Source: Parapedobacter flavus
GTDB taxonomy: Bacteria; Bacteroidota; Bacteroidia; Sphingobacteriales; Sphingobacteriaceae
DNA length: 64,000 bases
Direction of reading: 5' to 3'
NCBI RefSeq assembly: GCF_035818675.1
Contig: NZ_JAYKZZ010000001.1
Span: 434,001-498,000, forward strand
Shown here: positions 1-7,625 of the stretch, one piece after another
How positions within the stretch are numbered: the stretch's first letter is position 1
Layout of the letters: every line of letters starts with the position of its first letter
Position numbers and translations under genes: made by a program
The notes under the pieces: model-generated
The model's input: only the letters and a program-made list of their open reading frames with translations
What the model was told of the DNA's origin: nothing
The model's database searches: none

Positions 1-36
1 GACTTATTATAAACTAGTGTCTATATTTGTCCTCGT

Positions 37-97
37 AAAATAAAAAGGCCGCGCAGTTCGCACCTGCACGGCCCATCCACCAAGGGTGGTTGCTTTT
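37..97. terminator. Back-to-back hairpins, terminator-like on both strands
   Basis: Bases 47-56 and 64-73 form a GC-rich stem (one C/A mismatch, 7-base loop). Read on the minus strand it is followed at once by T5-A-T4, a classic intrinsic terminator. Next to it, 77-81 and 85-89 (CCACC/GGTGG) make a second small hairpin followed on the plus strand by TTGCTTTT. No minus-strand gene lies just to the right, so the minus-oriented signal either ends an unseen small RNA or is the reverse face of a terminator for a plus-strand gene left of the window. Structure is seen directly; function is inferred. Confidence 0.5.
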
Positions 98-145
98 AAA
101 AATATGGGTATACATTCAAAAGCTATGCAAAATAGGCAAATTTTG

Positions 146-213
146 TTTGCAGCGGCAATCGGCACCTGTAAAATTATTGCTAATATGCCCGTCAGGGCCT
201 TCCGACGGCCTTT
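146..213 (+). promoter_or_regulatory. Possible promoter and hairpin before the DUF4198/TonB receptor pair
   Basis: TTTG at 146-149 is followed after 19 bases by TAAAATTA at 169-176, two mismatches from the Bacteroidota -7 box TAnnTTTG. Between this and the gene a short hairpin can form (CCGTC/GACGG, or alternatively AGGGCC/GGCCTT, within about 189-213), which would lie in the 5' leader. No known riboswitch core was recognised. Weak support. Confidence 0.25.
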
Positions 214-252
214 CCACAATTTTATCTTTTCATTTCTAACACATTAATTATC

Positions 253-954
253 ATGAAAGCTAAACACGTCATCGTTGTTTGTATTGTATGTTTATTTTCT
301 TTTTCTACCGCATGGGCACACGCACTGTGGATCGATACCGCCCCCATAGGTAAATCGGGCAACGTGCACCAGGTCCGTATTTATTACGGCGAACCGTCTG
401 AGGGGGTATTGGAGAACGTTGAAGATTGGTGGTCCGACGTCGGTTCATTTGTGCTGACATTACACCTACCCGATGGCAGCACCAAGCCATTAGCCGTCAC
501 TGCGAAAGCCGATCACTATGTAGCTGCATTTACGCCCGAAAGAAACGGTGTTTATGCCCTTAGTATCACCAAACCCGTTGCGGAAACCTTCGACGGCCAC
601 AAATACCAATTCAATGGTGCCGCCTTTGTGCACGTGGGGGTAAAAGCTGAACAAACAGTAGAGGCTGTGGGTGATTTCCGCTTACTGGCTCGTTCGGCTG
701 GCAAGGAGACTGTTGGCAAGGCTATCTCCATCGATGCGCAACTTGACAATCAACCGTTGGCCGATTTAGAGGTGACGGTGTTTTCGCCCAATGGCTGGCA
801 AAAAACCTTCCATACGGACGATAATGGGGCGATTTCGTTTGTCCCCGATAGACCGGGGCATTACCTCGTTGAAGCGTTGCATAGCGCTGACGTAACGGAT
901 GCGGACCATAAGCACCTCCATCGTATTGCTACCTGGAGTTTTAACATTGACTAA
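253..954 (+). CDS. Exported DUF4198-family protein, likely metal-related
   Basis: A 233-residue exported protein. Residues 1-22 are a clear Sec signal peptide ending AWA, so cleavage would leave histidine 23 as the mature N-terminus. The body (WDTAP-like start, a conserved YYGEPSEG stretch, then a beta-sandwich-like second half from about residue 135) resembles DUF4198, a periplasmic family often found beside nickel/cobalt or other metal uptake genes. The C-terminus is histidine-rich (DADHKHLH). The gene is followed 19 bases later by a TonB-dependent receptor on the same strand, so the two are probably co-transcribed and act in the same uptake process. The metal or ligand cannot be told from the sequence. 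The family assignment is fairly sure; metal binding is inference. Confidence 0.75.
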   Translation: MKAKHVIVVCIVCLFSFSTAWAHALWIDTAPIGKSGNVHQVRIYYGEPSEGVLENVEDWWSDVGSFVLTLHLPDGSTKPLAVTAKADHYVAAFTPERNGVYALSITKPVAETFDGHKYQFNGAAFVHVGVKAEQTVEAVGDFRLLARSAGKETVGKAISIDAQLDNQPLADLEVTVFSPNGWQKTFHTDDNGAISFVPDRPGHYLVEALHSADVTDADHKHLHRIATWSFNID

Positions 955-973
955 TTATTTAATAGTAACAACG

Positions 974-3385
974 ATGCGGTTAATTAAACAATTGGCGATT
1001 TTAATCCTATTAGCCACCTTCGGGTTTTATCCGGCATATGCACAAAATGGGAGACACACGGTTATCACGGGAAAAATTACGACCTCCAATGGGGTGCCGG
1101 CAGGACATGTTTCGGTTCGCGTGAAGGGTACCCCTTTTGGTAGTCAGACGGACGACGAGGGTGCCTACCGGATTGAACTTCAAAAAGCGGGTACGCTGAC
1201 GTTGGAAATCAGTGCGCTGGGCACTGCCAACCAATCGAAAACCATTACTGCCCGCCCGGGAGACACCCATGCACTTGATTTTATCATTGACATGACCAGT
1301 CAACAATTGGAGGAAGTATTGATCAGCGAAAAGCGGGGGAGCTATAACATCCTTACACCATCCCCCACGTTGCGTCTGGATGCGCCGCTGATTGAAATCC
1401 CACAGAATGTACAGGTCGTATCTAGCAAATCCCTTTCGGACCAGCAGGTGATCAGTATGAGCGACGGGTTGATCAGGAATGTAAGCGGTGCTGTCCGGCT
1501 GGAGCACTGGGGTAACCTGTATACGAACATCAGTATGCGGGGCACCCAGATACAGGCCTTCCGGAATGGCTTTAACGTGGTGGCTTCTTATTGGGGGCCG
1601 CTTACGGAAGATATGAGCTTCGTGGACCATATCGAGTTTGTGAAAGGTCCCGCCGGGTTTATGCTATCCAATGGCGACCCCTCGGGCTCCTACAATGTGG
1701 TAACCAAGAAACCGACAGGGGAAACCAAGGGTGAAGCTACGCTTACGATAGGTGAGTACGACCTGTACCGTACTACGTTGGATTTGGACGGCAAGCTTAA
1801 CAAAAGCGGCAGATTATTGTATCGTTTTAATGCATCGGCTCAAACCAAAGGCTCGCACCGGGCCAATGAGTTTGACAACCGGTACGCTCTGGCCCCGGTG
1901 GTTTCCTACCAAGTGGATGCCAAAACCAGGGTGACGGCCGAGTATACGTTGCAATATGCGAAGATGTCTGACGTAGGCTCGTATTATGTGTTTGGCCCCA
2001 CGCCCGATGGCTATGCTAGTCTGCCGCGTGAGTTTACCATGATGCCCGTGGGTCTGGAACCTACCAACATCAAAGACCAGACCTTCCTGGTGAACCTCAC
2101 CCATGATATCGACACGAACTGGCGATTGACGGCCCAAGGATACTACCTGCGGTATGACCAGGTGGGCTCTTCGATGTGGCCGGCATCCAACATGACCGAC
2201 GGTGGCAAGATCATCCGGAGCGTTGGCATTTGGGATGCATTCAGCGAGATGAGCTTGGCGCAGGTATTCGTCAACGGAAGGGTTACTACGGGCCCCGTGC
2301 GGCATCGCATTCTTTTAGGCATTGATGTAGGGAAGAAGGACTACCTGGCCGATTGGGGGCAGTCTCACGCGTTGGATACCGCCAATGGCGGTGAGTTCGA
2401 TGTGCACAACCCGTACCTCGGTGTGCCGGTGAATGGTTATCCCTCTTTCGACCGGACCACCAGCTTGGAGGCCAGGGCAGCAATTGCCGGCGGATCGGTG
2501 ACCCAGCAATATAAAGGGATCTACCTGCAAGATGAACTCGGGTTCTTTGACAACCAATTGCGGCTTACCCTTGCGGGACGCTTCACGTCGGTGAGCCAAA
2601 GCGCGTATGGTGGAGCACCTGAAAAAGCCAGCCACTTCACCCCGCGGGTCGGTGTGAGTTGGAGCATGGACAAACATACTGCCCTATATGCGTTGTACGA
2701 TCAGGCCTTCGTGCCGCAATCGGGGCGCATTTTCGGCGGTGGACGGGTGAGACCTGTTACCGGGAATAATCAAGAAATAGGGCTGAAACGGAATTGGGCG
2801 AACGGTGCCTGGAATACGTCGGTTTCGGCTTACCGTATCCTGAAGGAAAACGAGTTGACGGCCGACCCGCTGCACAGCACGCCGACCGAAAGCTATAGCA
2901 TTGTTCTTGGGCAGAAGGTTACGCGCGGTATCGAGTTTGATGTACACGGCCGACTAGCCCCGGGGCTGGACCTTATTGCCAATTATGCCTATACCGATGC
3001 GGAGGTGACCGAAGTAGCCGAAGGTGTTACCGATTACGAAGTGGGCGACGACCTGCTCGGTTATGTAGCGAACACGGCAAATACCTGGTTAACTTACCGC
3101 ATCCAGCGCGGTGCGCTGCGGAACTTGGGCGCTGCGGCCGGATTTACCTGGCTATGGGATCGCAAAACGGACGACTGGGATACGAGTGATGTGCGGCTGC
3201 CCGATTATTTCAAGCTGGATGGAGGACTGTTTTGGGAGAATGACGACCTACGGATTAGCGCGAACCTATTCAATATATTGGATGACTACCTGTTTTCCGG
3301 GTCATACTACTCTTGGAACAACGCATTTTACTGGCAATCTGAAACCCCGCGCAACTTGCGGGTGAGCATCGGATACAAGTTCTGA
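974..3385 (+). CDS. TonB-dependent siderophore-type outer-membrane receptor
   Basis: An 803-residue outer-membrane receptor. I chose the ATG at 974 because it starts directly with a signal peptide (MRLIKQLAILILLATF, cleaved near AYAQ); an upstream in-frame ATG at 899 lies inside the preceding gene. After the signal comes a carboxypeptidase-regulatory-like beta-sandwich (about residues 27-110), then a plug domain with IPQNVQVV and a SMRGTQIQAFRNGF motif typical of the FhuA/FpvA siderophore class, then a 22-strand barrel ending in the terminal aromatic residue (SIGYKF). It imports a ligand across the outer membrane using TonB/ExbBD energy; these are not in the window. Substrate is unknown: a ferric siderophore or another metallophore is likeliest given the DUF4198 partner. 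A bidirectional terminator follows. Confidence 0.9.
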   Translation: MRLIKQLAILILLATFGFYPAYAQNGRHTVITGKITTSNGVPAGHVSVRVKGTPFGSQTDDEGAYRIELQKAGTLTLEISALGTANQSKTITARPGDTHALDFIIDMTSQQLEEVLISEKRGSYNILTPSPTLRLDAPLIEIPQNVQVVSSKSLSDQQVISMSDGLIRNVSGAVRLEHWGNLYTNISMRGTQIQAFRNGFNVVASYWGPLTEDMSFVDHIEFVKGPAGFMLSNGDPSGSYNVVTKKPTGETKGEATLTIGEYDLYRTTLDLDGKLNKSGRLLYRFNASAQTKGSHRANEFDNRYALAPVVSYQVDAKTRVTAEYTLQYAKMSDVGSYYVFGPTPDGYASLPREFTMMPVGLEPTNIKDQTFLVNLTHDIDTNWRLTAQGYYLRYDQVGSSMWPASNMTDGGKIIRSVGIWDAFSEMSLAQVFVNGRVTTGPVRHRILLGIDVGKKDYLADWGQSHALDTANGGEFDVHNPYLGVPVNGYPSFDRTTSLEARAAIAGGSVTQQYKGIYLQDELGFFDNQLRLTLAGRFTSVSQSAYGGAPEKASHFTPRVGVSWSMDKHTALYALYDQAFVPQSGRIFGGGRVRPVTGNNQEIGLKRNWANGAWNTSVSAYRILKENELTADPLHSTPTESYSIVLGQKVTRGIEFDVHGRLAPGLDLIANYAYTDAEVTEVAEGVTDYEVGDDLLGYVANTANTWLTYRIQRGALRNLGAAAGFTWLWDRKTDDWDTSDVRLPDYFKLDGGLFWENDDLRISANLFNILDDYLFSGSYYSWNNAFYWQSETPRNLRVSIGYKF

Positions 3386-3402
3386 TTGTGGGGTAGGAAT
3401 AG

Positions 3403-3427
3403 AAAAGGGGGCTATACGCCCCCTTTT
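3403..3427. terminator. Bidirectional terminator between TonB receptor and nrdF
   Basis: AAAA-GGGGGC (3403-3412), loop TATAC, GCCCCC-TTTT (3418-3427). The symmetric A and T tracts let it work on both strands. It sits 17 bases past the receptor stop and 4 bases from the nrdF stop, so it ends both convergent transcripts. Confidence 0.85.
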
Positions 3428-3431
3428 GTCA

Positions 3432-4415
3432 TTATATGGCTATCGACGTATCCATCACGAAATCTTCGTCGCGAAGATGCACGATTTCCGTCGCTTTTTC
3501 GTAGTTGGTAGATTTCTTGGAGAAGAAATCATGCTGGGTGGTTTCTACACTGAGCCCATTCAACACGATTGGGTTTACGCGTTTCACCTCGAACAAGGGG
3601 TCGAAGCCCAGGTTCATCAGTGCCTTATTCGCATTGTAACGCACGTACTCCTTTACCTCGGCTGTGAGCCCTACCTCGGTGTAGATTTCTTCCGTATACT
3701 TGAGCTCATTTTCATACAGCTCATTGAGCAACTCCAACAGCTTTTCTTTGGTCTTTTCGGGGCGGGGGAGTGTTTTATATACGTCTTGAGCCAGCAATCC
3801 TACAAATACGCCGTGGATGGATTCATCGGCTACGATTTTCTTGATGATGTCTGCGCTGGCCACCATGTGTCCCTGTCCGCAAAGCCACAGCGGGATGAAA
3901 AAACCGCTATAAAACAGGAACGACTCCAGGAATACCGATGCAGCCAGCCCCATGAAGAGATCTTCCTTGCTGATGTCTTTATCGGCAAGCTTACTGTAGT
4001 ACTTATCGATGGTCGATGCTTTGAACTGTAAGTACTTATTGTTCTGCACCCATTGGAAGATGTCTTCAATGTCGCGCGAGGTAGCTACCGTGGTAAAGAT
4101 GGTCGAGTATGATTTGGCGTGGATGGCTTCCATCATACACATATATGCCAGCACCGATTTATTTTGCAATGAATCGATATGGTCCATGATTTTGGGCATA
4201 CCCGTGTGGCTTTGCAGGGTGTCTAGCAGGGTGAGGCCACCTAATGCTTTTTTATAGCACTCTCGCATCTCGGGCGAAAGGGATTTCCAACTGTCGATGT
4301 CCTTCGAAGGGATGTATTCGGTATCGATCCAGAACTGCTTGATGTTCTGCTCCCAAAACATCAGTGCGTAATCATTTTCCGGTTCGTTCCAGTTGACTGC
4401 TTTATATTGCTTCAT
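3432..4415 (-). CDS. nrdF: Class Ib ribonucleotide reductase, radical-generating beta subunit
   Basis: A 327-residue R2-type ferritin-fold subunit that houses the dimetal centre and tyrosyl radical needed for reduction of ribonucleotides to deoxyribonucleotides. All ligands are visible: D65, E96, H99, E164, E198 and H201, with the radical tyrosine at Y103 in HAKSYS. The residue spacing matches NrdF rather than NrdB, and the nrdI gene in the same operon supports class Ib, where NrdI helps build a Mn(III)2-Y centre. The gene is last in nrdH-nrdI-nrdE-nrdF, 54 bases behind nrdE, and runs into a bidirectional terminator. Length and motifs are normal. Confidence 0.93.
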   Translation of the reverse strand: MKQYKAVNWNEPENDYALMFWEQNIKQFWIDTEYIPSKDIDSWKSLSPEMRECYKKALGGLTLLDTLQSHTGMPKIMDHIDSLQNKSVLAYMCMMEAIHAKSYSTIFTTVATSRDIEDIFQWVQNNKYLQFKASTIDKYYSKLADKDISKEDLFMGLAASVFLESFLFYSGFFIPLWLCGQGHMVASADIIKKIVADESIHGVFVGLLAQDVYKTLPRPEKTKEKLLELLNELYENELKYTEEIYTEVGLTAEVKEYVRYNANKALMNLGFDPLFEVKRVNPIVLNGLSVETTQHDFFSKKSTNYEKATEIVHLRDEDFVMDTSIAI

Positions 4416-4469
4416 TTGTTCTTTGCTTTTTTGCTCTTTGCTTTCTGCTCTTGCTCCTTGTTCGCGAGG

Positions 4470-6575
4470 CTACGCCGAGCACGAAACACACTCGTTGATC
4501 GATGACTTCCGCGTACGTGTATAATATAGCGATTTGAGTCCTACTTTGTGTCCGTAGATGTAGTATTTGGCCAAATCCCTGGTGTTGTCCTTCGAGTTGG
4601 TATGCAGGATGGTGGATATGCCTTGATCCACGTGCCGCTGGATAACGGAAACCAGCCGCAATACCTTCATCTGGTCCATGTCGTATGCCGACTTGTAATA
4701 GAAGTAGTTGTCGTTGGTGAGGTAGGGCATGGGATAATAGGTGGTACTATCTCCATACTCCCGCACTTCAATGGTGTCTACAATCGGCATAACCGAGGCG
4801 GTCGCATTCATGATGTAGGAGGTCGACTGGTTGGGCGCAATAGCGATCCGATAAGCGTGGTATATGCCGTGCTCCTGTACCTGCTGCTTCAATGTTTCCC
4901 AATCTTCCATGGAAGGGATGTCGACACCAGCGAACAATTCGGTCACCTTGATGGTAGTGGGGAAGTAATCGCGGGTAATGTATTTGTCGAAGTAGGACCC
5001 ATCGGCATAAGCCGTTTTCTCAAAGCCTTCGAACGTTTGCTTCCGCTCGCGGGCGATATCCATGGATGCCTGAAGCGAGTAATAGTTGACCATCATGAAA
5101 AACACGTTGGCAAAGTCCAGCGCTTCTTCACTTTCATACATGATGAAATTCTTGGCGAGGAAACCGTGTAGGTTCATCGCGCCCAGGCCCACACTGTGTA
5201 GTTCGCGGTTGGCCTTCTGGATGGAAGGGACCATGGCGATATCGGTTACATCCGTTACCATGGTAAGCGCACGCATAGCGGTTTTCACGGATTGTTTGAT
5301 CCGCTTGTTTTCCATCACTGTAGCGATGTTGAGCGAACCGAGGTTGCACGAAATGCCGTATCGGATGGTGTCTTCCTTTCCGTAGATATTGATGTCAGAC
5401 ACCTCGGATACCTGCATGATTTCGGTACAGAGGTTAGAGAATTTTACTTTACCGATGCCGTTCAATGCATGTTGCTTATTGGCATTTTCTTTAAAGAAAA
5501 TGTACGGGTAGCCACTTTCTTTCTGTGTTTGGGCAATTTTGACCAGCAGGTGGCGTGCATTGATTTTACGTTTCTTTATTTTGGGATTGGTAACGAGCTC
5601 GTCATACATTTCGTCCATATCCAAGTTGTCCAGGGGTTGACCATATTCCTGCATCACCGTATGTGGATGGATTAAGTAGCATGGCTCATCCTTTGTTGCC
5701 AGTTCCATGAACTTGTCGGGCACGATTACGCCGATAGAGAGCGACTTGATACGGACTTTCTCATCCACATTGATTTTCTTACAATCGAGGAACTCTTCAA
5801 TATCCGAGTGGAAGATGTTGAGGTATACAGCTCCGGCTCCGGGCCGTTGCCCCAGTTGATTGGCATAGGAGAAGGTATCTTCTAGGATCTTCATGATGGG
5901 CAATACGCCACCGGCCCGGCCTTCCACGCCTTTAATGGCCTCGCCACGGGCGCGGATTTTCGAAATATTGAAAGATACACCACCGCCAATGGAAGACAGT
6001 TTCATTGCCGAATCTACCGCGTAGCCGATGCCGTTGAGGTTGTCGCCAATTTCGTCGAGGAAACAAGAAACCAATTCCCCCGAGCGTTTTTTTCCTGCAT
6101 TGAGAAACGTCGGTGTGGCTGGCTGGTATTCTTGGTTGATCAGCAGTTCGGCATATTCCAAGGCTTCATCAACGCCGCCGTGGCGGGCGAGGAATAGCGA
6201 CACCGCAGCAACGCGGTCTTCGTATCGTTCCAGGAACTTCTCGCCCGAATCATCGCGCAGGGCGTAGCTTTGGAAAAACTTGAAAGCACTCATGAACGAG
6301 GCGAAGCGGAATTTTTTGGAAGCGATAAAGTCATACACCCGTTCCATCTCTTCGAAGGTAAACCACTCGTAGAAATTGATGTAATAGTTGTTTTCGATGA
6401 GGTAGTCTATTTTTTCTTTGAGGGTGTAAAAGAATACCGTGTTTTTATTGACGTACTCAAGGAAATAAGCGCGCACAGCCTCTTTGTCCTTGTGCAGGCT
6501 AAATTCCTCATCGTTCTTGATCATGATTTCGTTATTGAGCAGTATCCAGCTCTTTGCTACCTCGTTTGTTACCAT
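4470..6575 (-). CDS. nrdE: Class Ib ribonucleotide reductase, catalytic alpha subunit
   Basis: A 701-residue catalytic subunit of cytosolic ribonucleotide reductase. It lacks an N-terminal ATP cone and begins with the NrdE-type RNR_N domain. Visible active-site elements are C171 (GELVSCFLDE) and C410 (ISCNLGSLN) as the redox pair, and N381/C383/E385 in SNLCTEIM with the thiyl-radical cysteine. The C-terminus ends ECVSCSA, the swinging dithiol that passes electrons from NrdH. I placed the start at 6575 because it has a strong AGGAG ribosome site just upstream; it lies 44 bases inside the end of nrdI, suggesting translational coupling. A longer reading from 6641 is possible but has no comparable site. 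Confidence 0.93.
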   Translation of the reverse strand: MVTNEVAKSWILLNNEIMIKNDEEFSLHKDKEAVRAYFLEYVNKNTVFFYTLKEKIDYLIENNYYINFYEWFTFEEMERVYDFIASKKFRFASFMSAFKFFQSYALRDDSGEKFLERYEDRVAAVSLFLARHGGVDEALEYAELLINQEYQPATPTFLNAGKKRSGELVSCFLDEIGDNLNGIGYAVDSAMKLSSIGGGVSFNISKIRARGEAIKGVEGRAGGVLPIMKILEDTFSYANQLGQRPGAGAVYLNIFHSDIEEFLDCKKINVDEKVRIKSLSIGVIVPDKFMELATKDEPCYLIHPHTVMQEYGQPLDNLDMDEMYDELVTNPKIKKRKINARHLLVKIAQTQKESGYPYIFFKENANKQHALNGIGKVKFSNLCTEIMQVSEVSDINIYGKEDTIRYGISCNLGSLNIATVMENKRIKQSVKTAMRALTMVTDVTDIAMVPSIQKANRELHSVGLGAMNLHGFLAKNFIMYESEEALDFANVFFMMVNYYSLQASMDIARERKQTFEGFEKTAYADGSYFDKYITRDYFPTTIKVTELFAGVDIPSMEDWETLKQQVQEHGIYHAYRIAIAPNQSTSYIMNATASVMPIVDTIEVREYGDSTTYYPMPYLTNDNYFYYKSAYDMDQMKVLRLVSVIQRHVDQGISTILHTNSKDNTRDLAKYYIYGHKVGLKSLYYTRTRKSSINECVSCSA

Positions 6576-6945
6576 GGTTTCTCCTTGCTTTGATGATGGC
6601 GATAAATTCGTTAATGTCTTCATTGGTTCCCGATAGCTCAAATTTCAGTGCTAAGGGGATGTCGTATTCGATGGCAATCTTGTTTCCGGCAACGGCGAAA
6701 TTCTGTCCCCAATTTCGGTTTCCGCTCGACGAGACGGATAGGATATACGGGCTTGCTTGCTGCAGGAAGTTTTTCGTGGTTTCGGGGATTTCCCCGAACC
6801 GTGTGGTGAACGTTACCAAATGACCCTCTTGCACGGCGACCGTATCGGGTTGGATTTTCTGTGTTTCCCATCCCGTTGCTTCGGCCACTTTATGCATGAA
6901 CCGTTCTACGTTGCCTGTTTTGCTGTCGTAATATATCCGCTCCAT
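6532..6945 (-). CDS. nrdI: NrdI flavodoxin-like ribonucleotide reductase activator
   Basis: A 137-residue flavoprotein of the NrdI family, starting MERIYYDSKTGNV, where the SKTGN loop binds the FMN phosphate. A second FMN loop is seen in SSSGNRNWG, and the family signature continues through the FELSGT-NE region near the C-terminus. NrdI supplies an oxidant (superoxide) to NrdF to assemble the manganese-tyrosyl radical cofactor, which is diagnostic of class Ib. The start at 6945 begins directly at the family N-terminus; an upstream in-frame ATG at 6978 would add 11 residues and lies in a hairpin. The 3' end overlaps nrdE by 44 bases. Confidence 0.9.
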   Translation of the reverse strand: MERIYYDSKTGNVERFMHKVAEATGWETQKIQPDTVAVQEGHLVTFTTRFGEIPETTKNFLQQASPYILSVSSSGNRNWGQNFAVAGNKIAIEYDIPLALKFELSGTNEDINEFIAIIKARRNHGNKRGSKELDTAQ

Positions 6946-6970
6946 TTTCGCGAACCTTTTTAGATGCCAA

Positions 6971-7037
6971 ACCCCCACATACTGAGGGGGTCTTTTTTAT
7001 TATAATGGTGCCGTACTGCGCAGGTCTGTTGCAGACC
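6971..7037. other. Two hairpins in the nrdH-nrdI gap
   Basis: ACCCCC (6971-6976) pairs with GGGGGT (6986-6991) and is followed on the plus strand by CTTTTTT, which is terminator-like in the direction opposite to the nrd genes. On the minus strand, the sense of nrd, the same stem is followed by TTTGG only. A second perfect 6-bp hairpin, GGTCTG/CAGACC with loop TTG, lies at 7023-7037. They could attenuate or process the nrd message after nrdH, or stop antisense transcription. No plus-strand gene ends here. Confidence 0.45.
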
Positions 7038-7053
7038 CGTTGGGTTTGGCGGG

Positions 7054-7290
7054 TTATTGTACGGTCAATGCCGATAACTCTTCCGGCTTGAACCCGATGA
7101 TACGCTGGGTCTCTTGGTCCTGGTTCAGCACAATGACGGTGGGCACGGTACGAACCTTGTATTGGATGGCCAGTTCCGGTTTGTCAAACGGATTCACTTT
7201 TTCATAGGAAATACCTCTGCGGTCGAGTAACTCCGACACCTGGTTGCAGGGCGCACAATCGTTTTTTTCGAACTTAATAATCCGTGTCAT
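7054..7290 (-). CDS. nrdH: NrdH-like thioredoxin-fold redoxin
   Basis: A 78-residue thioredoxin-fold protein with the redox motif C12-A-P-C15 near the N-terminus, a cis-proline segment TVPT and a glycine turn IIGF near the end. Small glutaredoxin-like redoxins of this size beside nrdI/nrdE are NrdH, the electron donor that reduces the C-terminal cysteines of NrdE. It is the first gene of the operon and is separated from nrdI by 108 bases holding two hairpins. The CAPC active site is not the CVQC of enterobacterial NrdH, so a generic thioredoxin-like name is an alternative, but context favours NrdH. Confidence 0.78.
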   Translation of the reverse strand: MTRIIKFEKNDCAPCNQVSELLDRRGISYEKVNPFDKPELAIQYKVRTVPTVIVLNQDQETQRIIGFKPEELSALTVQ

Positions 7291-7625
7291 ACGCTATAAA
7301 ATTTTATTGTTCAACATCTACCGGAAGCAAATCGTCTTTTCGGAACACTTCCGATCATTTTTTTCCGTGTGGTTGGTAAGTTGTAGCCTTTGAACAAATA
7401 TCAGCTATTTAATTTCAGTTCGGTAGCAATTGTTATCAACAGATGTTGAATTATACACAATGTGGATAATTACGGTGGGTTGTCATAGGTTCAACCGGTT
7501 GATTGTTAGTGTGATGTGTTTATTTTAATTGTTTTCACAATTGCTGTTGTGGATAATTGACTACTGTTTTCGGTATGTTTATTGACAGATCAGCAAGTTC
7601 ATCCAACCGCAATCTTCTCCTGCCA
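7291..7625 (-). promoter_or_regulatory. Upstream region of the nrd operon
   Basis: This 335-base gap between nrdH and the end of ilvA codes for nothing I can support. It holds the DnaA-box cluster listed separately and, nearer nrdH, a 15-base inverted repeat TCGGAA-CAC-TTCCGA at 7340-7354, about 50 bases before the nrdH start, which could bind a dimeric regulator. I could not place a convincing -33/-7 pair nor a clear NrdR box pair. No intrinsic terminator for the ilvA end is visible. Confidence 0.55.
7433..7556. promoter_or_regulatory. Cluster of four DnaA boxes
   Basis: Relative to the DnaA-box consensus TTATCCACA there are two perfect boxes in the reverse orientation, TGTGGATAA at 7461-7469 and 7548-7556, and two one-mismatch boxes, TTATCAACA at 7433-7441 and TTATACACA at 7451-7459. 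The middle two are separated by a single base and form a near-palindrome. Between the perfect boxes lies an AT-rich stretch (about 7515-7540). Such a cluster points either to DnaA control of the nrd operon, as known for E. coli nrdAB, or to a replication origin. Box matches are seen; the role is inferred. Confidence 0.65.

Noticed and set aside
7..219. 70-codon open frame on the minus strand at the window start
   Set aside because: It runs straight through the GC-rich terminator-like hairpins and has no family resemblance; treated as non-coding.
899..973. Earlier in-frame start for the TonB receptor
   Set aside because: It lies within the preceding gene and would put 25 residues before an otherwise perfect signal peptide.
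6971..6998. Plus-strand terminator marking the end of a plus-strand gene
   Set aside because: No plausible plus-strand gene ends here; kept only as an intergenic hairpin.
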